DNA of 14,777 nucleotides. Origin: Chitinophagales bacterium. Its GTDB lineage: Bacteria; Bacteroidota; Bacteroidia; Chitinophagales; UBA8649. The position numbers and the translations under genes are program-made. The DNA is taken from NCBI GenBank assembly GCA_016777395.1, contig JADHRO010000025.1:1-14777 (forward strand), given 5' to 3'. The notes under the pieces are model-generated. The model was not told the DNA's origin. It was given only the letters and a program-made list of their open reading frames with translations, and did not search any database. This document shows positions 8,316-14,378 of the stretch, one piece after another (the first letter of the stretch is position 1; every line of letters begins with the position of its first letter).

Positions 8316-9410
8316 ATGATAGCAAAGGATAACATTTTACGGTATGTGCTGATCATTAGCTTTCTAGCCTGTATGGCAATGGCCAATAAGTTATGGTTGG
8401 GTAGCAGTCGAATCATCCCTGAAGTTGCCTTGGTAAATGCTGATTTTTTAGCCAGTAATGCACTTCAATATGCCTTGGTTGGCATGCTTGTTTTATCCCT
8501 GTTATTCTCTTTTTTAAATAGGTATTATACTTACTGCATTGGCATTGCTGCTAGCTGTTTTTTCATACTAGTCCTTGATGACATTAACCGTTTACAGAGT
8601 TACTATTATCAATTTATGGCTATGCTCGTGCTACTAGCCAGCATGCATAAAAAAAGTACGAGCCAAAAGATATTGGTGATGTATGTACTCATGGCAGGCA
8701 TCTATTTTCACAGTGGTTTAAGCAAATGGAATGATAATTTTGTTCACTTTGTATTTCCCAATATGCTTTATGCATTTCAGTATATTTCTTTAGAGACATG
8801 GCAAGAATTTTCTTTGAAAGAAATAGCCTATAGTATTCCTATTTTGGAGATGACTCTTGCAGCATTAATTCTTATTCCTTCGACCAGAAAGGCCGGCTTA
8901 ATCACAGCGATTGTGTTGCACCTTGCTATACTTTATGTAATTGGCCCCTTTGGTTTAAGCTGGAATTCTATTGTTTGGATATGGAATATTGCAATGATTG
9001 CTTTCAATGTTATTCTCTACCTCCAGCACGAAAAGACAAAAGGAAAGGTGGTCAAACCATTTAAGCTAATTGGTTTTTGGATTGCTTTGCTACTTTTTGG
9101 GCTTCTTCCCTTGCTAAATCTTATCGACAAATGGGATAATTATCTTTCCTTCAATTTGTATACGGGGACAACACCGAATGTGCAATTGCATATCGACCAG
9201 GCATCTCAGTTAGAGGACATTCCTTTGTTTTACATCGAACAGGATACTTTTATCGACTTAAATGTTTGGGCTTTACAAGATATCCAAACTGCTATCTATG
9301 CAGAAAAGTGGGTATTTGATCATATCAGTAAGCAAATCTGCCAGGAGCTTGATTGTAAGCAGGTGACGCATTTTCAGGTGTATAAAGAAAGTATTGATTA
9401 TATCAATTAA
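8316..9410 (+). CDS. Polytopic membrane protein, possibly HTTM/DoxX-like
   Basis: A 364-residue integral membrane protein with about nine hydrophobic segments: roughly 8-26, 48-67, 71-88, 98-110, 117-134, 170-187, 192-210, 215-236 and 251-270. A non-membrane tail of about 90 residues follows and contains three cysteines' worth of redox potential at most two (CQELDC near the end). Segment 5 carries AGIYFHSGLSKWND. This pattern (Y..SGL.K after a helix) resembles HTTM (vitamin K-dependent gamma-carboxylase-like) and related DoxX/MauE-type proteins. I see no catalytic motif that proves carboxylase activity. It begins 33 nt after the flavoprotein gene and may be in the same operon as folA. Its stop TAA interlocks with that of the convergent phosphatase gene. 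The membrane call is firm; the family assignment is tentative. Confidence 0.72.
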   Translation: MIAKDNILRYVLIISFLACMAMANKLWLGSSRIIPEVALVNADFLASNALQYALVGMLVLSLLFSFLNRYYTYCIGIAASCFFILVLDDINRLQSYYYQFMAMLVLLASMHKKSTSQKILVMYVLMAGIYFHSGLSKWNDNFVHFVFPNMLYAFQYISLETWQEFSLKEIAYSIPILEMTLAALILIPSTRKAGLITAIVLHLAILYVIGPFGLSWNSIVWIWNIAMIAFNVILYLQHEKTKGKVVKPFKLIGFWIALLLFGLLPLLNLIDKWDNYLSFNLYTGTTPNVQLHIDQASQLEDIPLFYIEQDTFIDLNVWALQDIQTAIYAEKWVFDHISKQICQELDCKQVTHFQVYKESIDYIN

Positions 9411-9856
9411 TTCAAGCCTACTATCTTATCGCAGGCTTGATCAAGCATTTTATATACATTTTCGAAGCCAAATTCTCCATAATATGGGTCAGGAACAGCT
9501 ATATTTTTTCCGGGCACTAACTCATTCATAATCAATTTAACCTTTGCCTTTTCCTTTTCAGATTGGGCCATGGCGATCACATCCCTATAGTTGCTGGAAT
9601 CCATGACGTAGATCCAATCGAAAGTTTCAAAGTCCCAGCCCCTAAACGGACGACTGCGTTGATTTGAAATATCAATCCCATTCGTTTTGGCTACCTGTAT
9701 AGATCGTATATCGGGTTTTTCTCCAGCATGAAGACTACTTGTGCCCGCACTATCCACTTCCCAGCCCAAGCTCAAGTTATTGATTTTCTGCTGTAAAATA
9801 CCCTCTGCCAATGGTGAACGGCAAATATTACCAAGGCATACCATTAATACTTTCAA
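9407..9856 (-). CDS. Low-molecular-weight protein tyrosine phosphatase
   Basis: Hydrolyses phosphotyrosine (or other phosphorylated substrates) through a cysteinyl-phosphate intermediate; cytoplasmic. The 149 residues match the family. The P-loop VCLGNICRSP gives nucleophile Cys7 and Arg13 (C-x5-R-S), and DPYYGE at 123-128 holds the general acid Asp123. The segment VDSAGTSSLHAGEKPD near 34-49 and the TNGIDISNQRSR region are typical. The relative ArsC-type arsenate reductase is less likely, because Asp-Pro with a tyrosine pair is LMW-PTP-like and the redox cysteine pair is absent. Bacterial homologues often control capsule or polysaccharide export kinases, but no kinase is near. It is a single-gene unit, divergent from mnmE by 103 nt and with a stop codon overlapping that of the membrane-protein gene. 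Confidence 0.94.
   Translation of the reverse strand: MKVLMVCLGNICRSPLAEGILQQKINNLSLGWEVDSAGTSSLHAGEKPDIRSIQVAKTNGIDISNQRSRPFRGWDFETFDWIYVMDSSNYRDVIAMAQSEKEKAKVKLIMNELVPGKNIAVPDPYYGEFGFENVYKMLDQACDKIVGLN
9412..9440 (+). terminator. Stem-loop after the membrane-protein gene, inside the phosphatase 3' end
   Basis: TCAAGCCT (9412-9419) and AGGCTTGA (9433-9440) are perfect 8-bp inverted arms with a 13-nt loop, beginning one base after the TAA at 9410. A T-rich stretch follows from about 9447. It could end the rightward transcript. The same bases encode the last residues of the leftward phosphatase, so coincidence is possible. Confidence 0.4.
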
Positions 9857-9943
9857 TTGCTCTATTTTAGGTCAGTTAAAATATAAAGATAGAAAAGCCA
9901 CAACATAATCTTCTTCTCCTTCGATACCTTTATACTTTTCGCT

Positions 9944-9951
9944 TAACTTTA
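9944..9951 (+). promoter_or_regulatory. Possible -7 box upstream of mnmE
   Basis: TAACTTTA matches TAnnTTTG except in the last base and ends eight bases before the mnmE ATG at 9960. It lies in the 103-nt divergent gap with the phosphatase gene. No clear -33 TTG is seen at the right distance. On the other strand, TATCTTTA (9891-9884) is an equally weak candidate for the phosphatase gene. Confidence 0.28.
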
Positions 9952-9959
9952 CAAACGAT

Positions 9960-11345
9960 ATGCATACTGATTCAGATACCATAGCAGCGATAGCAACAGC
10001 CAACGGAGTTGGTGCCATAGGCATAATCCGTATATCAGGAGACGACGCGATCGCTATCTGCGACAAAGTATTTAGAGGGGCAATATTGAGCAAAGCAAAG
10101 AGTCATACCTTACATTATGGGCATATTTATGATGGGGACCTCTTGTTAGATGAAGTGGTTGTCAGCTTATTTCGGGCACCTAAATCTTTTACTACTGAAG
10201 ATAGTGTTGAAATCTCTGGCCATGGCTCCCCTTTTGTATTGGAACAAATACTACAAGTACTTATAAGAAACGGCGCAAAAATGGCGCAGCCTGGAGAATT
10301 TACCCTAAGGGCATTCTTGAATGGGCGTATCGATTTAAGTCAAGCAGAGGCAGTTGCTGATTTGATAGCCAGTAATTCAGCAGCCGGAAGAGAACTGGCT
10401 TTGCAACAAATGCGTGGTGGTTTTGCTACCGAATTAAAAACTTTGCGGACGCAATTGATTGATTTTGCGGCACTCCTTGAATTAGAATTAGACTTTAGCG
10501 AGGAGGATGTGGAGTTTGCTGATCGAAGTGATTTGATTAATCATGTCAATCAGATTCAAACGGTCCTGGGTGCTTTGAAGAAATCCTTTCAATATGGAAA
10601 TGCCATTAAAAACGGCGTAGCAGTGGCGTTAGTAGGAAAGCCAAATGCCGGAAAAAGTTCTTGGATAAATGCTTTGACCAATGATGATATTTCCATTGTA
10701 AGCACGATTGCTGGAACCACTCGAGATAAAGTAGAAGCGCGATTGAATATTGACGGCGTCTTGTTTCGATTAATGGATACCGCAGGTATACGCGCTACCC
10801 AAGATGAAATCGAAAGTATTGGCGTTGAGCGTGCAATACAATCTATTCAACAAGCTGAATTAGTAGTCTTCATCTTTGATGTAAGCACCACTTCCTATAC
10901 AAATTTTGAAGAGGAATTGAAAGATATTCAAGCCCAAAACAGTAAAGCTCCAATTATCATTTTGGCCAATAAATATGATCTTGTAGCCAAGAATCAAATA
11001 AGCATAGATGATCGGTTTAACAAGCACAAGAATCTATATTTAATTTCTGCTCATCAGGATACGGATGTTCACGACTTGAAAAAAGAAATGCTGACATGTA
11101 TCAATAACTTAAACAGTGCTGAAAGTAATCATGTGGTGAGCAATGCTCGCCATTACGAAGCCTTACAACAAGCACATCAAGATGTAGCAAAAGTATTGCA
11201 AGCCTTCGAGATGCAAGTCAGCAGTGAACTCATTGCCCATGATATGCGTCAAGCTATCAATAGCATTGGAAGCATAACCGGTGAAGTAGACATCGATCAA
11301 GATATCTTAGGAACAATCTTTGGTAAGTTTTGTATTGGAAAGTAG
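9960..11345 (+). CDS. mnmE: tRNA uridine-5-carboxymethylaminomethyl modification GTPase
   Basis: With MnmG it makes the 5-carboxymethylaminomethyl modification of wobble uridine 34 in certain tRNAs; cytoplasmic or loosely membrane-associated homodimer. The 461 residues fit the family. The N-terminal formyl-THF-binding domain opens with TIAAIATANGVGAIGIIRISG and contains SVEISGHGSP and GEFTLRAFLNGRIDLSQAEA (107-131). A helical domain follows, then the inserted G domain: G1 GKPNAGKSS at 226-234, G2 TTRD at 253-256, G3 DTAG at 273-276 and G4 NKYD at 337-340. The protein ends in the invariant CIGK with catalytic Cys458. All required residues are present. ATG 9960 is the standard start. It is transcribed alone and probably terminates at the stem-loop 20 nt downstream. 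The partner gene mnmG is not in the window. Confidence 0.98.
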   Translation: MHTDSDTIAAIATANGVGAIGIIRISGDDAIAICDKVFRGAILSKAKSHTLHYGHIYDGDLLLDEVVVSLFRAPKSFTTEDSVEISGHGSPFVLEQILQVLIRNGAKMAQPGEFTLRAFLNGRIDLSQAEAVADLIASNSAAGRELALQQMRGGFATELKTLRTQLIDFAALLELELDFSEEDVEFADRSDLINHVNQIQTVLGALKKSFQYGNAIKNGVAVALVGKPNAGKSSWINALTNDDISIVSTIAGTTRDKVEARLNIDGVLFRLMDTAGIRATQDEIESIGVERAIQSIQQAELVVFIFDVSTTSYTNFEEELKDIQAQNSKAPIIILANKYDLVAKNQISIDDRFNKHKNLYLISAHQDTDVHDLKKEMLTCINNLNSAESNHVVSNARHYEALQQAHQDVAKVLQAFEMQVSSELIAHDMRQAINSIGSITGEVDIDQDILGTIFGKFCIGK

Positions 11346-11363
11346 ACCATGAATTTAAACGAA

Positions 11364-11390
11364 AGAGGCAAGGTAATTAACATTGCCTCT
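11364..11390. terminator. Bidirectional terminator between mnmE and the leftward operon
   Basis: AGAGGCAA (11364-11371) and TTGCCTCT (11383-11390) are perfect 8-bp arms around an 11-nt AT-rich loop, in the 86-nt gap between two convergent genes. The flanks are T-rich in both directions (a TTTT at 11402 on the plus strand, TTTCGTTTAA on the minus strand), though neither has a long uninterrupted U tract. The position and symmetry fit a shared terminator. Confidence 0.65.
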
Positions 11391-11431
11391 CTCAAATCTA
11401 TCTTTTAGTAATATTCCTAGCCAAAAAACAA

Positions 11432-12394
11432 CTAAAACCAACCATAACTGTAAACCACAGTACTAGGTTGGTTTTCACCATACGCAACACCAACGTCTCT
11501 TGCAGCCTTTATTGTGGCCTTTTGAAGATCAACATCATCTTGCTGCTGTTTGAGCTCAAAATCCCACTCTCTTTGATCTAACTCCTTAATTCTAGAAGAT
11601 ATTTCTGCTGTCAACTTTTGAGCATCAGGCATACACTTAGAATTCGGGTCAACCTGACCTAAATACGTACTAGCTGTTTGCGCCGAGCCAGCATCTAGGC
11701 CCTCACTCCATGCGCTTCTTGCATTTGTAAGCAACTTAGTACATTGATAGTCAATTTGCTTCTGATATATAGGTACAATAGCATCCATTGCCTTAGTGTA
11801 ACAATCCAAACAAACTTCAGGAATGCCAGACAACTTATGAATTGCAGCTTCAAACTCATTCTGGGATGAAAGCGTCGCCGCCTCTTTTAGAATAAAATCA
11901 CATTGAGCATTGTAATACTCTATAATTTTAGTTTTACCTTCTTCCATCAAGGTTTTAAATATGTCATCCGTAGATTTGATATTCTTCAAAGCTGCTTTAT
12001 AGGCTTTAGTTTGCGTTTCCCCAACACCCTTTAAAGTCTTCGAGGTTGAAGCAAAAAGTTTGCCATCAATACCATCTCCTACAAAAAAACTAACCTCCAA
12101 CGTATAGGCGTGCATTGGCGGTGCTGTTGGTGTTATATCCATTGTAACAATTTGCACATTAGCAGTGAATATAAATCGCTCATTCGCAGCGGCTCCCCCC
12201 ATTCCATGCTTAGCAGTAATTTGATTCAATTTGTTCTTTAAATATTTTTGCTCAGATGGATTCAAACCATCTATTTCATCTGATACTACCGCAGCCAAAG
12301 TTATTCTTGCAGCATCATCAGCTTTTCCAAGGTTATTTTGAGCATAGGCACTTACACCCATGACAAAACAAAATATGTACATAATCTTTTTCAT
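11432..12394 (-). CDS. Secreted protein of unknown function with a helical, cysteine-containing C-terminal half (operon gene E)
   Basis: A 320-residue exported protein that I cannot assign to a characterised family, though it looks like one conserved in Bacteroidota. A signal peptide ends near Ala18-Gln19 (MKKIMYIFCF...SAYAQ). Residues 25-125 look like an alpha/beta domain with alternating hydrophobic strands (RFIFTANVQIVTMDITPTAP, AYTLEVSFFVGDG, STSKTLKGVG). Residues 130-300 are predicted largely helical, possibly TPR-like, and contain five cysteines at 165, 195, 198, 218 and 254, including a C-x2-C pair, so disulfides are plausible in the periplasm. A charged segment ELDQREWDFELKQQQDD precedes an aromatic C-terminus (YSYGWF). 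It is the last gene of the leftward operon, 14 nt after the previous stop, with a purine-rich AAAAGAG upstream of the ATG as a likely ribosome site. The beta domain might be LpoB/CsgG-like; this is a guess. Confidence 0.85.
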   Translation of the reverse strand: MKKIMYIFCFVMGVSAYAQNNLGKADDAARITLAAVVSDEIDGLNPSEQKYLKNKLNQITAKHGMGGAAANERFIFTANVQIVTMDITPTAPPMHAYTLEVSFFVGDGIDGKLFASTSKTLKGVGETQTKAYKAALKNIKSTDDIFKTLMEEGKTKIIEYYNAQCDFILKEAATLSSQNEFEAAIHKLSGIPEVCLDCYTKAMDAIVPIYQKQIDYQCTKLLTNARSAWSEGLDAGSAQTASTYLGQVDPNSKCMPDAQKLTAEISSRIKELDQREWDFELKQQQDDVDLQKATIKAARDVGVAYGENQPSTVVYSYGWF

Positions 12395-12408
12395 AACACT
12401 CTTTTTTT

Positions 12409-13368
12409 TTATTTACCCCCTAAAACTAACTGAGCTTGACCAAGACCTTTCATCATAAGCTTTGACTCAATTTCAAAATTATCCTTTAAATACTTCATTA
12501 GACCGTTGGCCCAACGTCTTGTATCCATTGCTCTTTGTGAACCATTTCTCTCGTAATACAGAGGTATTCTTACTTGCTCAAACAACATCATGTTCTGCGT
12601 TGCATCAGTAGTAGAGAATCTATTATTTACTGTATTATCCGCGATCCAGTCCTCCAGCAAAAAGCCAAGCTCATCATCACCAAATTCATCTGTTTCTAGA
12701 TCATAATCCCAAGTATCCCATGTCATGATGCGCAATATAACCTCTCGACCATTAGCAAACATATCATCAAAGTGATTTTGCAATTGAACATTAAAATTAT
12801 CGAGGTGAGACAACACAGCCTCTTGCAGAAGAACCGGTAATTCAGCAGTGAACGAAGGAGTTCCAGTTCCCGAAGCGCCTGCAACTTGCTTATCAGTATA
12901 TGCATCTAATCCCTGAAGATTGAAAGTTATTGATTTTTTAGGACCGGTAGTATTTACAGTCCAAGTTAATTGCATCCAAATATCCGCTTTTGCAACTTTC
13001 TTCAGTTTATCGATTGGACTCTCATTTAACTCCCCTCCTTCTTTACTCATAAGCATCGCATCTTCAGCAGCATTGGCTTCCAACGTCTTTAAAGATGATT
13101 CTAAGTTTTTTAACGGGAAACCCCTATCAGCCATTAATTCGTTAATTTTGCTTATGACTAACAATAAGTCTGAATTTTCTTGTAGAGCTTTTTTATAATC
13201 GGGTACTTTAGTTACCTTACCCTCATTATCAAACACCTGCATATAACCGTTTGTAAGGCACCAGTTATCACTTGGCACTATCATAATAGTTGGCTTCTTT
13301 GCCTGTCCAAAAAGGACTGTTGATGACAACAAAACTGCCATCATTATAGTAAAAATCTTTCTTAACAT
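12409..13368 (-). CDS. Secreted protein, probably DUF6175 family (operon gene D)
   Basis: A 319-residue exported protein without known function. A signal peptide covers about residues 1-22 (MLRKIFTIMMAVLLSSTVLFGQ). The mature part begins with KKPTIMIVPSDNWC, a beta strand like those opening TolB-N/CsgG-type domains, followed by YKKALQENSDLLLVISKINE and MADRGFPLKNLESSLK. A second strand set occurs near 130-152 (ADIWMQLTWTVN, SITFNLQGLDAYT), then SHLDNFNVQLQNHFDDMF. The last third has an acidic patch at 223-243 and the segments NRFSTTDATQNMMLFEQVR and MDTRRWANGLMKYLKDNF. From memory the sequence resembles the Bacteroidota family DUF6175; I could not search to confirm. It is 10 nt from the upstream lipoprotein gene and 14 nt from gene E, so it is translated from the same message. 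There is no catalytic signature, and a structural or assembly role is more likely than an enzymatic one. Confidence 0.85.
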   Translation of the reverse strand: MLRKIFTIMMAVLLSSTVLFGQAKKPTIMIVPSDNWCLTNGYMQVFDNEGKVTKVPDYKKALQENSDLLLVISKINELMADRGFPLKNLESSLKTLEANAAEDAMLMSKEGGELNESPIDKLKKVAKADIWMQLTWTVNTTGPKKSITFNLQGLDAYTDKQVAGASGTGTPSFTAELPVLLQEAVLSHLDNFNVQLQNHFDDMFANGREVILRIMTWDTWDYDLETDEFGDDELGFLLEDWIADNTVNNRFSTTDATQNMMLFEQVRIPLYYERNGSQRAMDTRRWANGLMKYLKDNFEIESKLMMKGLGQAQLVLGGK

Positions 13369-13378
13369 AATAAATATT

Positions 13379-13855
13379 TTAATTTAAAATTGAATCGTTC
13401 TTTAATAGCTTCTTTAACTCTGATCTTTGCACTCTCAAAATGACACCATAAGTTATCCCACTTCTGGATTTAAAACGATCACCTTTTATCTTTTTACGAA
13501 TTCTTGCATCCTCAAAGCTTACAAAATTCAAAAATTTGCCATTATCAGCAAAAAAGACATTAAAATAATCCTCATACTTTTCGCGTGCGTTGACCTCGAC
13601 CACCAATGGTCTTACCTGACACTCTTCTTTTCCTTCTCTTATGCCAGTGAAGATTATATCTCGCACTGCTTCCTTCTTTGCTTGCTCGGTTGCATCGAAT
13701 CTGTTCTTACCAGTTCCCCATGCTTTGACCGTTTGAGAGCCGTCCAATTCTACTCCAAGACATTCCGTTTTGAAATTGTAATTCCCCGCAATTCTTGACG
13801 TATTACACGCAGTAAAAAAAAAGAACCCAAAAGTTATAATATAAATTTTTCTCAT
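13379..13855 (-). CDS. Small outer-membrane-type lipoprotein, paralogue of its neighbour (operon gene C)
   Basis: A 158-residue predicted lipoprotein. The signal peptide MRKIYIITFGFFFFTAC ends in a lipobox with the acylated Cys17; Asn18 follows, so sorting to the outer membrane is plausible. The body shares a pattern with gene B: a strand (ECLGVELDGSQTVKAWGTG), a helix (ATEQAKKEAVRDIIFTG), then YFNVFFADNGKFLNFVS, GDRFKS and a final strand plus helix (GVILRVQRSELKKLLKN). The pattern of small residues in the A..QA.K.AV helix recalls the LPP20 lipoprotein family, which includes flagellar FlgP. It differs from B by a Cys-rich loop (ECQVRPLVVEV). A 9-base T run encodes the phenylalanines of the signal peptide, a possible slippage site. 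The function is unknown; the lipoprotein call is good. Confidence 0.85.
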   Translation of the reverse strand: MRKIYIITFGFFFFTACNTSRIAGNYNFKTECLGVELDGSQTVKAWGTGKNRFDATEQAKKEAVRDIIFTGIREGKEECQVRPLVVEVNAREKYEDYFNVFFADNGKFLNFVSFEDARIRKKIKGDRFKSRSGITYGVILRVQRSELKKLLKNDSILN

Positions 13856-13864
13856 ATTCCTACT

Positions 13865-14374
13865 TTAAAAACCACTACTTAAACCTTTGATGATACCAGC
13901 TTGTTCCAAATTTTTTCTCAAGCCAGCAACGTTAACAGACACCACTACCCCGATTTTAAATTCCTTTTTACCCATAGAAATTCTATCCCCTGGTCCAATT
14001 ACACCATTATTTGCAAGGAAAACATATTTTTGGAAAGTTCCACCATCTTTAAAAAACTCTTTGAAAAACTCCTGCTTCTCTTGTTCTATATTGGGGTTTC
14101 TCGCCAAAGCTTGTTGACCGCCAGTTCCAGGGAATCCCTTAAAAATTATTGCATGCACAGCATTTTTTTGAGCCTGATTTGTTGCAGTTTCTGGATTTTC
14201 AGAATATGTCCATACCTTAACCTGACTGGTACCTTGTTTTCCCACTCCAACAACCTCTACTTCGTACCGCCACTCATTCGTTTCATTATCCGCCTTCTTT
14301 TGACCCTTTTGAGCACTTATTGTACCAAAAGAAAAAATTGCGCAAATAATCAATAATATACTTAATCTATTCAT
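13865..14374 (-). CDS. Small secreted protein, LPP20-like, paralogue of the next gene (operon gene B)
   Basis: A 169-residue exported protein. A cleavable signal peptide ends at about Ala21-Gln22 (LLIICAIFSFGTISAQ) and there is no lipobox, so this copy is soluble in the periplasm or on the cell surface. After a Lys/Glu-rich linker come VEVVGVGKQGTSQVKVWTYS (39-58), the helix ATNQAQKNAVHAIIFKGFPG (64-83), EFFKEFFKDGGTFQKYVFL (102-120), GDRISMGKKEFKIGVVVSV (129-147) and the C-terminal helix LRKNLEQAGIIKGLSSGF. The core aligns segment by segment with the lipoprotein encoded next, so the two arose by tandem duplication. The fold resembles LPP20-type proteins by pattern only. Four nucleotides separate it from the gene upstream and nine from the one downstream. 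No function can be assigned. Confidence 0.85.
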   Translation of the reverse strand: MNRLSILLIICAIFSFGTISAQKGQKKADNETNEWRYEVEVVGVGKQGTSQVKVWTYSENPETATNQAQKNAVHAIIFKGFPGTGGQQALARNPNIEQEKQEFFKEFFKDGGTFQKYVFLANNGVIGPGDRISMGKKEFKIGVVVSVNVAGLRKNLEQAGIIKGLSSGF

Positions 14375-14378
14375 AATT

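Noticed and set aside
13427..13798. Plus-strand open frame of 123 codons opposite the lipoprotein gene
   Set aside because: Antisense shadow of a gene with a clear lipobox; no recognisable protein features.
13901..14356. Plus-strand open frame of 151 codons opposite operon gene B
   Set aside because: Composition is rich in Leu, Phe, Ser and Cys as expected for the antisense of a Lys/Glu-rich gene, no domain is recognised, and the opposite strand has a clear signal peptide gene with a paralogue.
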